The notes beneath the pieces were generated by a model. It ran no database searches and was not told the origin of the DNA. It was given only the letters and a program-made list of their open reading frames with translations. Below, one piece after another: positions 44,284 to 55,812 of a DNA stretch of 64,000 nt. The DNA comes from Deroplatys truncata. Its lineage: Eukaryota > Arthropoda > Insecta > Mantodea > Mantidae. How positions within the stretch are numbered: the first letter of the stretch is position 1; each line of letters begins with the position of its first letter. Location of the stretch: the NCBI GenBank assembly GCA_030765065.1, contig CM060985.1, positions 176,144,096 to 176,208,095 of the forward strand. The letters are read 5' to 3'. The position numbers and the translations under genes were made by a program.

Positions 44284-44997
44284 ACTTCCTCTACTACGTG
44301 GAGAATTTTTAGAAAAAGGTTCGCGTATGTGTCTGTGTCGGATAAATACCAAACTTGGTATTTAAGTTCAGTATCTTTCAAAGGTGCGATACGCATATTT
44401 TCAAGAAAATCCCCGCACCCTAAACTACCCTTTACATGGAACATTTTTATATACTTTTACCTTCTCAAAAATGGCTCTAACGATTTTGATTAAAATATTA
44501 TATGTTTAAGATATTTTCATGACAAATGAAATGAATATCTCGAATTTTCTGGGAATGTCTCCAAAAGTATTCTTCATTGTGAATGACTTTTGCATAACTG
44601 GTAAACCATAAGATATAGACAAAATTTTACTACACAAAATATGTAGATCGCGTTAAAATACACAATTTATATCATATACATTTTTTGTTGTTGAGTGAAC
44701 CATTTTCGAGATATTGCTTGTTAGTTCCTTAAATGTTTCAATACTCATTCTCAAATGAGAATTCGTTATTCATTTTTTATTTGTCCTGGACATAAAAAGA
44801 GAATGGAATGCGCCACATAGCAACCAGCTCTTAAAATATTTGACTATCGCTTAAAGCCTACCATATTCCCCTTGATTCTACAAGAAAATTAGCAATAAGA
44901 TTAACATCTCGATTAACATGAAGCATATGGAGAATAAGCGTTTGTAAAAATAGATTGTACAAGAGTAGAGTAAGTCATGTGAGTCTAAAACATCAGA
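44284..44997 (+). repeat. ACTTTC repeat, subfamily a, internal 5' deletion
   Basis: ACTTCCTCTACTACGTGGAG joins directly to the GT-tract region (about 90 bp lost), then runs to CATCAGA before a T8 run. It abuts the coding-like segment at 44,998-45,158. Confidence 0.8.
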
Positions 44998-45158
44998 TTT
45001 TTTTTCATGCTGGCTTGAATCTGTTCTCGCAAATAGGAAATTTCCTCATCATATGTCACGACTAAGACGTGATTAGACTCAACAGCATCTTCACCTTTCT
45101 TTACCAGTCTCAATTCGTCTTCCAAATATGCTATTATTTCACTCAGTCTCACAGCCAT
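44998..45158 (-). CDS. candidate first coding exon of an unidentified host gene
   Basis: ATG at 45,158 opens a 54-codon minus frame: MAVRLSEIIAYLEDELRLVK, KGEDAVESNHVLVVTYDEE, ISYLREQIQASMKKN. The heptad spacing of Leu/Ile (LSEIIAYLEDEL, ISYLREQI) suggests a coiled coil. The frame runs into the adjacent ACTTTC repeat and stops a few codons later. Possible donors inside the frame are CTG/GTAAAG (ends 45,105; phase 0, compatible with the exon at 39,730) and AAAG/GTGAAG. A CRE and a YY1-like site lie 240-285 bp upstream. I do not recognise the protein. It could also be a truncated pseudogene broken by the repeat, or chance. Confidence 0.35.
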
Positions 45159-45395
45159 GTTATAGCGTAATGCTCACTTAAGGCGGCTATATTTACCACT
45201 ATAATTATTTAATAACTATTAACACTAATAATAACCTCTACACGGTGCAAGTATAACTGTATTCCTAGCAATGGTGTTTATCTAGGATAAATAATTAATA
45301 GACTTTACAAAATTACGTTTTCCCAAAGCAGTAGACAATATACAGCACAAACTGCATAGCATGTTTGGAAAGAAAGATAGGGTCCTAACAACGGC

Positions 45396-45443
45396 TGACG
45401 TCATCACTAATGGAGTCTATACTCTAGGTTTTTAGCCATCTTG
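45396..45443 (-). promoter_or_regulatory. possible promoter motifs: CRE and YY1-like
   Basis: A perfect palindromic CRE, TGACGTCA, at 45,396-45,403 and CAAGATGGC (YY1 core) at 45,435-45,443 on the minus strand, within 50 bp of each other and upstream of the ATG at 45,158. Both are common in broadly expressed animal promoters. The spacing is suggestive only. Confidence 0.35.
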
Positions 45444-46521
45444 TCCATAACCTTTTACTTTCTGTTGATTCTCCATAGCAACAGACATATTAACGTTTCT
45501 CTGGCATTCCTTTCAAGCACGTTATTCATTTGTTACATCTCAGTTATTGCTAATGTAACAGTTTAACACGGTTTATTTCATTAAAAAGTCTCTTAAACAG
45601 TTCTGAACTATTGTAAGTTACATATATATATATAATAAAATATTAATTTGTGTACTTTGGGAAATTAAGATTTACATAGTTTTTAACTTTGAATTCCTTC
45701 TTCATTATTTACACATAATTTAAACAAAGTTTGTACAATCAAACAATATGAACTATCAGTATTTCTTGTACTTTTCGTCAAACGTTTTGATAAATATTAC
45801 GCGGTGTGATTTCCAGTACAGGTGTATGTAAGCTAAATTCACTTGAGCAATACAGAGGTGTATTTCAAACATCATGGATGGCTTTAGTAACCCTTACTCT
45901 ATGCAAGTCTCTCTATAACCGAACTGTTTCACTCTAAGGCACCGATCCAAAGGAACAAGTATGATTTCACTTGTGCGAAAGCTTCTTTAACTGTTAGAAT
46001 GTTCGTTCACCTGATAGAAATGAAAGGATCATCCTTCAATATGCAAATTAGGGAGCCGCTCTAATGGAAAAAGCCATCAGAGCTACTCTGCTCGGCTTCT
46101 TAATTTGAATAATGTATAAAGCGCTAGAGATGTGCGCTAGAGATCACAAGGGCAACTCTGAATTATATAGCTACTGGTCTTAGGAAGGGATTCAGAACTT
46201 CATCCCTCCATTTTCCATAAGCAGTCGAATATTCTGTCACCGAGAGAGAAAAGGGAATTGTCCCATCCCAATAAATGTACAGGAATTTGGTGTAACTTCG
46301 GTGTAATCTCTTCAGCACTGTTATTAACATAATCACAAGCAATCACATCTAGAATGTGTAAATTCTATATTACCTTGAATCTTCCCTACTTCCAACTTCG
46401 CTTTTCAATGTATCTTGAGCGAATGTTTTCTGCCTTCCTGCTGAAATTCGTGGTGTCTCCGCCTGCTTTTGTTTTCTACGAGGGTAATTCAGGAAGTAAC
46501 GATGTATATGTATATGTGTAT
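45444..46521. other. unassigned spacer
   Basis: AT-rich; a short TATATATATA tract near 45,622. No gene or TE match seen. Confidence 0.3.
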
Positions 46522-46934
46522 TGTTACTTGCCGGGAAGAGGCCTAGAGGTTCATATCAAAAATTAAAATAATTTTTAGTACCCAGCACGTACATTTAAGG
46601 GCCGCATACTCATTTGGCTGCGGAGGACGGAAACGTGGTGTGGAGGTTAAGAGGAAGGCGTGGGTTCTTCACAGTACAAAATCCATAACACAAATCTACT
46701 TACACATTCCTAGATTTATTTCCCAACCGTTTGGGGTTCCTATATTATTAAATATGAAATGTGATCCAAAGACCGGCTTGCACACACGATCCGCTTCTCA
46801 CGGAATGCTCAGCCAGACAGAGGCTATAATCCCACAACTCGTGGCCAGCAAAATCTCCCAGTGATGCCATCCTAGTGAAAAATAACAATATCTCTAGTAA
46901 TGGCAATGAATGTCCAAATTATTAATACGCCACA
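46522..46934 (+). mobile_element. solo LTR
   Basis: 413 bp beginning TGTTACTTGCCGGGAAGAGG and ending TTATTAATACGCCACA, i.e. TG...CA termini. It aligns along its whole length with 51,899-52,317 (reverse). Flanks GTAT and TTAT differ by one base, compatible with a decayed 4-bp target duplication. No internal retroelement sequence is present, so it is most likely left by LTR-LTR recombination. Probably Ty3/gypsy- or BEL-like, based only on length and duplication size. Confidence 0.7.
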
Positions 46935-47642
46935 TTATCAGGAAACCAAGCAGGTTTTGGCACTTAAGCACACAGTCGCCTATTGTGCTGCAGGAAATCT
47001 CCAGGAGGAAGCGCAAAGTGAAGGACATAGTGGTATACTAGGTATGGGGCGGCAGGCTCGGATAAAATAAAATAAAAATAAATAAACAAAAATCTGAAAA
47101 TATTCCATCCCGGTACCTGAATTTTTACACCGAACTGTTTTCCAAATTCTTATATTTATTAATTAACAAATAAAATGCATATAAAACCAACAAAATTGTT
47201 CAGATATCTTAAAAATAGTAAAGAAGGAAAAATAAATAAAACAGTCGGACACTGCGGGGCCTCTAACGTGTCTAGATATTACATTCTAACACTAGCGGGA
47301 ACCACCACACGCCTCACTCTCACCATGGAGGTGTCCCGTCACACACCAAAAGCCAGAACAGACAGTTCCACAAACCAAACTCCACAGCCATAGGCCTCGC
47401 CCGCCGTACACTGGCTCGATTCTTTGACCCCCTCAAACATGCGGAACAGGAAAATTCGTGGCATTATACAGTGCCTTTCCTACACACGGCCACCGCACGG
47501 CTGCCGCAGCTCCGACCCCCGCCGAAATAGCTGTAACATACCAGCAATCGTCTCAAGTTCTCATACTTAGAATTATGCAGGGGTTTATTTGTTGTAGCCG
47601 TTGCACCACATATTGCGGGAGATATGTTTCTTGGAGTGTTCG
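46935..47642. other. unassigned spacer with a GC-rich block
   Basis: 47,270-47,540 is markedly GC-rich (e.g. CCGCACGGCTGCCGCAGCTC) with a short plus ORF (47,175-47,393) that has no recognisable motif. Possibly a TE untranslated region or CpG island; unresolved. Confidence 0.3.
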
Positions 47643-48486
47643 CCCCACGTACGGTATAAACTTTCCGGTGGCCTTCGCCACACGTTTAAGAACCAACTTT
47701 TTATTTTTAATGTTTATTTATTTATATATGTATATACCATTTGTAATTTATAGAGCACGTATCTCTTAGCAGGGCTGGTACGGCTAAAGAAAAAGGCTTA
47801 CACAAATTATAATTGTATTGTGCTATTTTTTATTAATCCTTCACACGATTAAATAACACTTTACTTATGTATCCTATTATACAGCTGTGAGATTATTGTT
47901 AATTGCACTTTTAACGTAAACTTTATATTATTCTTACCGCAATGAACGCTAATGTCTCACACTGAACCTATACCAAACGGAACTTTTTGGGTACGCCTTT
48001 TTGTAGCGTCTACCACCTGAATTTGTACATTTTCCCTATTTCATGTCTCTGATTGATTAAGCCTACTCCAATAGAATACCTTTATTTAACTTTTAGCTTT
48101 TCTAGTTTTTTATCGGCTATTTATAACCTGTTTTAAATATTTCATTATTATTGTTGCAAAAACTATTAGTAGCCTTAATAACCTTTCTAATTTATTGTTG
48201 CCTCAAGGTTACCCTATTGTTAGCAACCTGCGGCTTTTACTTTGTAATTCTGTTTGCTACGGAAAGCATCTTGCTTCTATTCTCACAGCTCTTACATTGT
48301 TAAACTACGTAATACGTTCACATAACATTATTAAACATGTGTATAATAATATAAACATAATACAATGACTGTAGCATACACTTTATATATTATATTATAC
48401 ACATATTCCTTTAAGGCGGGCTGTTATTATATTTTATATTATATAATTAGACTGATATCAATTAAGTGTTAAAAATACTGCCTCAA
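47643..48486 (+). repeat. interspersed repeat family 2
   Basis: Third copy, from CGCCCCACGTACGGTATAAA to AAGTGTTAAAAATACTGCCT. It lacks the CCTCGGCTGCG block and carries an extra segment of about 55 bp near 48,230-48,285 (TTTGTAATTCTGTTTGCTAC). Confidence 0.75.
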
Positions 48487-48657
48487 ATAGAATGATAATA
48501 AACACATTCCTTATCAAAAAAAAAGTTGGAAATGTTCTTATCTATCCACACATTTCTGGCATCTTCTCAGGAAATTCACCCTGGAGGGTTCAACATCCGA
48601 AATTGGATGAATTTCTCCCCAGATGTTTTGTTACAATATATGGGATTTGTTGCATAT

Positions 48658-49465
48658 ACTTCATTACGTAACTATAGTAAGTAGGGGAAGCATTGCATTC
48701 CGCCTAAAAATTCGATACCGAGATTTCGGTTGAAGTACATGTTTTGAGGCACCACAAATCCAAAAAAAGAATTTTTAGAAAAATGTCCGAGTGTGTGTAT
48801 GTGAATAGAATAACTCAAAAACAAAAAGTCGAATAAATACCAAACTTGGTATTTAGATTCAATGTCCTTCAAAGATGCGACACGCAGATTTTGAAGAAAA
48901 TCTTCCCCCACCCAGACTACTCATTACATAGAGGATTTTTCGAAAATTTTGATTTTCGCAAAAATGGCTAACAATGTTGATTAAAATATCAACATTTTAT
49001 GCCAAATAATATGTATATCTAGAATTTCCTGGCAATGCCCCCAAAAGTTCCTCTTCATTGTGAATGGCTTTTGTATAACTGGTAAACCGTAGGAGACAGA
49101 CAAAATGTTACTACACAAAAAATGCAGATCTCGCTAAAACACACAACTTATGTCATATACGTTGTTTTTTGGAACGAATACTTTCTGAGATAGTCCTTGT
49201 TATTTGTTTCAATTTTCCAATACTTGTACTCTTCCTTATTCGTTTTTTATATCCTGGACATACAAAGAGAATGGAATGCGTCACATAGCAACCAGCTCTT
49301 AAAACATTTGACTATCGCTTAAGGTCTACCATATTCCCCTTGCATCTACAAGAAAATTAGCAATAAGATTAACATCTCGATTTACATGAAGCATATGGAG
49401 AATAAGCGTTTGTAAAAATAGTTTGTATAAGAGTAGAGAAAGTCATGAGGGTGTAACACATCAGA
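48658..49465 (+). repeat. ACTTTC repeat, subfamily a, diverged
   Basis: ACTTCATTACGTAACTATAG to CACATCAGA. Hairpin partly lost, otherwise full length. Confidence 0.8.
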
Positions 49466-49499
49466 AATGATAGAGTAATAATTGATTCACGCTTAATAT

Positions 49500-49880
49500 T
49501 ATTTTTTGTCGAAGCATGGTTCCATTTATATGGCTGTGTTTCTTCGCAAAATGAGTTTAGGCTTTTCCAAGAAGACTTTGCTACCGCACATACCGCTGAT
49601 GAGTCGTTAAATTTAATCCAGGAAAGTTTTGAAAATAGGGTAATTAGTAAAGAATTATAACCCTCATGATCCCCCGGTTTAATTTATGTGATTTTTATCT
49701 ATGGAAAATAAAGTGTATGCAACAGGCCCTTATACACTATAAGAAAACAACGGGCGAAAAATTCACTGAACTTCGGATACTGAACTCTCGAGTGTGAATG
49801 AAAGTTATCTGAGAAGAAGCCAGAAATATGTGGATGGAGAAGGGGAACATTTCCAACATCTCTTATGATACGCTATGTGC
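49500..49880 (+). pseudogene. mariner-like transposase relic
   Basis: Plus frames read FQEDFATAHTADESLNLIQE then SFENRVISKEL (about 49,567-49,655), followed by PGLIYVIFIYGK-like decay of the PRSPDLTPCDFYLW block and a tail GEGEHFQHLL (about 49,835-49,870). It matches the same transposase group as 22,973-24,350. No TIRs seen. Confidence 0.65.
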
Positions 49881-50430
49881 TTATTATCATTAATTGTAAC
49901 TATAGTAACGTGAAGAGGTTGAGGGGATATCTCACTGTATAATAATCCAACCCCGAAGACGCCTACTAACTAGGGCAAGCGACAAAACTATCCAAGATCA
50001 AGTGGCCAGCGGAAGGGGAGTCAAACACGGGACACGTTAGCGCGGGGTAATCTGATTCGGTATGTAACACACGTATAGTGTTCTTATTTCTGAACACCAT
50101 CATAGGTGTAGTCTGATGAAGGAGCCAGCATTAAATGGAGCACAGCACCGCAAGAGTGGGAGCGTGTTGAATTCAACGTGGTTCTTGGGATGAAGGGTAG
50201 ACCCAAAGGGCGACCAGACCCGGACGACGATGTGGGCTAGCAAGCATGACGTTCCAAACGATTCCAACATAGTGCCAAACCTGACACCGTAGTCCACCCG
50301 CAACTTGGGAGTCACATGGCACTCGAGACAGCTTAGAGAGAAATAGTGCAAATTCTACTGTCCTGACACAACACACCAACCGCCGTCCTCTAACTCTTAA
50401 CGAGCGAGTTGACGCTGTGTGCACGTGTGC
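49881..50430. other. unassigned spacer
   Basis: GC-moderate sequence with antisense-looking minus ORFs at 50,100-50,448 that show no motif. No call. Confidence 0.3.
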
Positions 50431-50880
50431 ACTCGCTCTCGGACCCATGTTTTTTGTGGTTTCCCTGGGTTAGTAAGCGAATCTTCGATCATGACTTCCT
50501 GTATCCATCATCTGCCTCATTGTCATCTGTTTTAGGAATGTAGAACTAGGCGACGGTGTTCGACGGGTTGCGGCTGTGCTCTCTGTGGAAGTTTAATCGT
50601 GTCGTCGTCCAGGGACTGCTCGTCTGGAAACCACCTTTGAGTACTTTAGGGCGGGAGCTCTTATAGGGGACATGAGTGGGTTCGGGCGGCGTTGAAGGAT
50701 TTCAAACTCGAAGCGTTAGGGATCCCGTCTGTACTTGCTCCTGTTATCTGGAACTGGTCGCCATTCGGGTCTCTCCACCATCTCTCCCTCCAGGGGGTCA
50801 CGGAGGAATCACAAGGGGCTGACGCCTGCGTGCGGTGCTCTGTACACCTCCGTTCGTCTCTACTTTTATCTTTACCTCCA
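50431..50880 (+). repeat. tRNA-derived SINE body
   Basis: Begins at the TCGGACCCATGTTTTTTGTG part of the body and runs through ATCCATCATCTGCCTCATTG, GATCCCGTCTGTACTTGCTC and GCGTGCGGTGCTCTGTAC. The tRNA-like head is missing or replaced. Confidence 0.65.
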
Positions 50881-50939
50881 ACCATAAAAAAATGAAACGA
50901 AGTGATGGGTGTGTAGAGGAGGAAGTACCCCAACATTTA

Positions 50940-51020
50940 CCTACCGACCCCGGGAAACCATGAAAAAACCCAAGGCCAGAGAATGCGAACCTCTGGTGTT
51001 ACCGCGAAACTATCCCGCTG
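50940..51020 (-). repeat. tRNA-derived SINE head, minus strand
   Basis: On the minus strand: CCCAGCGGGATAGTTTCGCG then AGGTTCGCATTCTCTGGCCT (tRNA-like A and B regions), followed by GTTTTTTCATGGTTTCCCGG. Inverted relative to the SINE body next to it. Confidence 0.55.
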
Positions 51021-51750
51021 GGTCTTGTTTAAATTTAAAATAACTAAGGTTTCACAACAGTTTGGCTGTATAATTCAACCCATTGATTCACTCCGCAGGA
51101 ATTAGCACTTCTGCCAGAAAACGACACTCTCATTGCCTCTCTGCATTAAATACCTCACTCTAAACTTTACTTGTTAATCCTGAGGCTTGAAGTGCTGCTG
51201 GTTTTTCGTGCTTATTTTTCATCCCCAACGAATGGCTTGGCGCGTCATCCCCCTTTGTTCTCGTACCTAGTCAGCGTATCACACACGGGATTAAGCTAAT
51301 CTAGATGGAGCTGGACAGGACTGCGAAGCGACGTAGAATAGCAAGTGCCCTCGAGCGCAAAAACAGTTCGCGCATATGGCCGAGGTCTTCGGCTTCTAAA
51401 CCTTCTGTTGTGGGTGCACTGAAATAATATAGCAATATGAGAAAACTGAGATTTTCGATTCATAAGGCTTTCATACCTTGAATTCATCTATACTCTCTTC
51501 TATGAACTATCCTTGAAAAACATTATTTTATCTACTGCTTGTTTGGGGTAAAACTTCATAACATATTTACTTGCAGGAATAAAAAGATAAGGTCGTCTAA
51601 GATAGAGTTTTAAAAAGCGGATCTCAAAGTAATGGATTTGAAATTCCATGTCTTATACATCACGAGCAAAAACCAAAACGATTCCCCATTTTAGAAAAGT
51701 ATAAGTATTTGAGAATTCAAACCAATAACAAAGAATACCTCAGAGAAAAA
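51021..51750. other. unassigned spacer
   Basis: No recognisable feature. Confidence 0.3.
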
Positions 51751-53003
51751 TCTGATGTGTTACATTCACATGAGTTTTTCTGCTCTTGTAAAAAGTATTT
51801 TTACAAACGCTTATTGTCCATCTACTTCATGTTAATCGAGATAAACATTTGCAGTAACTATTTTATTGCTAATTTTCTTGTAGGTGCAAGGGGTATATTG
51901 TAGCGTATTAATAATTTGGGAGTTACATTGTCATTACGAGACACATTGTTGTTTACGTCACCTATGGCTGGTAGCTTTGCTAGCCACGAGTAGTGGGGGA
52001 TAGCGTGTGTCTCAGCCAGAATTCCGTGAGTAACGGATCGCGTGTGTAAGCCGGGCTTTGGATCGGTGGACATCTCTCATTTTTCATATTTAATAATGTA
52101 GCGACACCAAACAGTTGGGAAATAAGTCTAGCAGTATGTAAGTAGATTTGTGTTATGGATTATGTACAGTGAAAACCCCGCCCCTTCCTCTTAACCTGCA
52201 CACCATGTTTCGGTCCTCCGCAGCCAAATCAGTGTAGTTCCCTTCAATATACGTGCTAGGTACTAGAAATTAATTTAATTTTCATGTGGATTTTAGGCCT
52301 CTACCCAGCATGTAACAATATGCTAGGCTTTAAGCGATAGTCAAATGTTTTAAGAGTTGGTTGCTATGTCGACCATTCCATTCTCTTTGCATGTTCAGGG
52401 CATAAAAGAAAATTAATAACGAATTCCCATTTGAGAAAAAGTATAAGTATTGGAAAATTCAAAGAAATTAAAAGGAATATCTTGAAAATGGTTCACTTCA
52501 TAAAACAACGTATATGACATGAATTGTATGTTTTAAGGAGCTCCATATATTTTTTTAAAAATGTCTGTCTCTTAGGGTTTACGGGTTATGCAAAATTCAT
52601 TCAGAAAGAAGGCGACTTTTGGGACATTCTCAGAAAACTCAAGATATATGTTTTATTTGCCATGGAAATATCTTAAATAAATGATATTTTAATCAAAATA
52701 GTTAGCCATTTTGAGAAAATCAAAATTTTCGATAAATGTTCCGTGTAAAGAGTAGTCTGGGGTGAGGAAATTTTCTTGAAAATCTAAGTGTCGCATCCTT
52801 CAAATATAGTGAACCTAAACACCAAGTTTCGTATTTATCCGACTATTCGTTTTCCAGATATGCTGTTCATAGACGCACATAGGGACCTTTTTCTAAAAGT
52901 GAGTTCAGGGGCCTTAAAACATGTATTTTCGGTGCAATATCCATATAGAAATTTTAGGTGGAATGCAATACTTCTCCTACTTACTATACATAGTAGAGAA
53001 AGT
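51751..53003 (-). repeat. ACTTTC repeat, subfamily a, split by a solo LTR
   Basis: TCTGATGTGTTACATTCACA to CATAGTAGAGAAAGT. Removing the LTR and one ATAT restores the AAGGGGTATATGCTAGGCTT segment seen in other copies, showing the LTR inserted after the repeat. Confidence 0.85.
51899..52317 (-). mobile_element. solo LTR with perfect 4-bp target duplication
   Basis: 419 bp; on the minus strand it starts TGTTACATGCTGGGTAGAGG and ends TATTAATACGCTACA. ATAT lies on both sides (51,895-51,898 and 52,318-52,321) and the interrupted repeat is contiguous across the site. Sister of 46,522-46,934. Confidence 0.88.
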
Positions 53004-53115
53004 AAAAACTTGATTGTTTTTATTGAATCGCTAATTTTTACTATTTCTGACACAAAATGAGAACATCATGGTCTGAACATATTCTTTACTACAATAGTAA
53101 TACATCTAAAAAAAT

Positions 53116-53987
53116 TCTGATGTGTTACACTCACATGACTTTCTCTACTCTTGTATAAACTATTTTTTCAAACGATTATTCTCCATAAGCTTCATGTTAA
53201 TCGAGATAAACATTTGCAGACTCTATATATTTTCTTGTAGATGTAAGGGGAATATATATTTACAAGGGCAGTATCGAAATACAGTAGCCTTTAAGCACAT
53301 ACATATCTCTTAATAACTGGTTGCTGGGTGCAGCACCATTCCCTTTGCCACAGATTATAACCCTTTGCATATCCAAGACAAAAAAATGAATAACGAATTC
53401 CCATTTTAGAAAATAAGTATTGAAAAATTTAAGGGAATAACAAGCAATATCTCGAAAATGGTTCACTTAACAAAAAAACGTATATGACATAAATTGTGTA
53501 TTTTAACGCGATATACATTTTTTGTGTATTAAAATTTTGTCTATCTCTTATGGTTTACCAGTTATGCAAAAGTCGTTCACAATGAAGAATACTTTTGGAG
53601 ACATTCCCAGAAAATTCAAGATATACATTTTATTTGTCATGAAAATATCTTAAACATATCATATTTTAATCAAAATCGTTAGAGCCATTTTTGAGAAAAT
53701 AAAAATTTTCGAAAAATCTTCCATGTAAAGGGTAATCTGGGGTGGGGGGATTTTCTTGAAAACCTTTGTGTCGCATCTCTGGAAGATACTGAACCTAAAT
53801 ACCAAGTTTGGTGTTTATCCGGCTGTTCGTTTCTGAGTTATGCTGTTCACAGACAGACACACACACACACAGACGCTGTTTTTGGATTCAGCGGGTCTCA
53901 AAACAAGTATTTCCGGTGAAATCTCGGTATCGAATTTTTGGGTGGAATACAATACTTCCCCTACTTACTATACGTAGTAGAGGAAGT
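53116..53987 (-). repeat. ACTTTC repeat, subfamily a, full length
   Basis: TCTGATGTGTTACACTCACA to GTAGTAGAGGAAGT, flanked by A runs. Carries an (AC)n at about 53,856-53,872 and the CTCTTTGCCACAGATT-type variant segment shared with 34 kb and 55.6 kb. Well preserved. Confidence 0.88.
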
Positions 53988-55059
53988 AAAAAGTTTGGAA
54001 CATAAATTGATCCTCCCTTGGTCCATCTAGGGTTAATGGACCGGCAGCAGCTGACTGCAACATGGGAATTCTAAAGCTCGTGAACATATATGACAGAATA
54101 CTTAAATATATAGGTTACAGTATACGAGAGGTTAACTAAGACATTTCCCATCATTGTGGGATAAGTCACTAGAATATGGTGATATTCGTGTTGTTAGGGT
54201 CCATTCATAACTGGCAACTCCACCGCAAATATACACTGTTACGTATATTGGCAAGGTTAGTTACATTGTCTATGTTACGTTGGCGCCTTGTTTTTATATT
54301 CGTAAGTGTTCAAACTTTATAGCACTAATTATATTATATATCATTACAATAATATTTATATTGGATTAGTTACATAGTTTTACTGTAGCGAGCACATGGA
54401 GATTTAGTTTGGTGTGCCCGAGTTGGATCGAACCTCCCGGAGTGGATTGGTAGTCCTATACGGGAAGAGTCTACCCAACTCTGGCGAGACTAAATTTGTT
54501 CTAATAACCTCTAGAATGTTCGAATAGGTTGGGTGACGCATTGGCAAGAAGAAAGGGTGGGAATGAGTAATGTTAAAGGCTATGATATGGCTTGTCTCGA
54601 CCTCTTAGCATGTGAACCATCGTAGCGATAAGAGCTCAATGTAAAGTGCTCGTAGCATATGCCTCTGGGCGAGGATAGGGTTTGGCTGATTCTACTGTGA
54701 ATCAACGAAATGTGAATTTAAGGTATAGGATGGTTTTTTATTAAAATTACAGTCCATTAAAATTGAAATAACTTCGACTTTTGGATCTCCCTCAAAGTTT
54801 CTGTTTCATCTATAAGTTATAATCGTTAGTTTTGTATGCCCATTGATGTTATGTCCCCCCATTTGCCATGACCTTAAGCATGGAAAGTTTACTGAATGTG
54901 TTAAATTAATCTGCAATATTAATTAATTATAGTCATTTAATTAAAATTATGTTAGATTATTGTTAATTATTACGTCTTGCATTTGCAGTTATCCAGAAAT
55001 TTTAAACGTTTTTCAATTTTTGGTGTAAACGTTTTCTGTTTGTGTGGGATTCTATTTTT
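53988..55059. other. unassigned spacer
   Basis: No ORF, exon or repeat recognised across about 1.07 kb. Confidence 0.3.
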
Positions 55060-55812
55060 ACTTTCTCTACTACGTATAGTAAGTAGGGGAAGTATTGTAT
55101 TCCAACCAAAAATTCGATACCGAGATTTCACCGGAAATACCTCTTAAGGTGTCCTGAGTCCAAAAAACGAAAAGTCCGATAAATACCAAAGTTATTATTT
55201 GAGTTTAGTACGTTACAAGGACGCGACACAAAAATTTTTAACAAAATTCCCCATCCAAGTTACCCTTTACATGGAACATTTTTCGAAAGCTTTGATTTTC
55301 TCAAAAATAGGTTCCAACGATTTTGATTAACATATCATATGTTTAAGATATTTGCATGCCAAATGAAATGTATATCTTGCATTTCCTGGGAATGTCTCCA
55401 AAAGTATTCTTCATTGTGAACGACTTTTGCATAACTGGTAGACCATAAGAGATAGACAAAATTTTATTATACAAAAAATGTAGATCGCGTTAAAATACAC
55501 AATTTATGTCATATACATGTTTTTTGTTGAGTGAACCATTTTCGAGATATTGCTTGTTATTCCCTTAAATTTTTCAATACTTATTTTCTCAGACAGGAAT
55601 TCGTTATTCATTTTTTTGTCTTGGATATGCAAAGAGTATTAATCTGTGGCAAAGAGAATGGTGCTGCACCTAGCAACCAGGTATTAAGAGTAATGTCTAT
55701 GCCTTAAAGGCTTCTGTATTTCTATATTGCCCTTGAAATAGATGGAGAGTAAGAGTTTGTAAAAATAGTTTACACAAGAGTAGAGAAAGTCATGTGAGTG
55801 TAACACATCAGA
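55060..55812 (+). repeat. ACTTTC repeat, subfamily a variant, internally deleted
   Basis: ACTTTCTCTACTACGTATAG to CACATCAGA. Deleted around the GT tract (GTCCAAAAAACGAAAAGTCC junction) and near the CTACAAGAAAATTAGC segment. Flanked by T runs. Confidence 0.85.

Noticed and set aside
47270..47580. GC-rich block as a CpG-island promoter
   Set aside because: No core promoter motif and no associated exon could be identified.
50100..50448. Overlapping minus ORFs of 83 and 91 codons
   Set aside because: Overlapping frames with no motif and no evidence for either.
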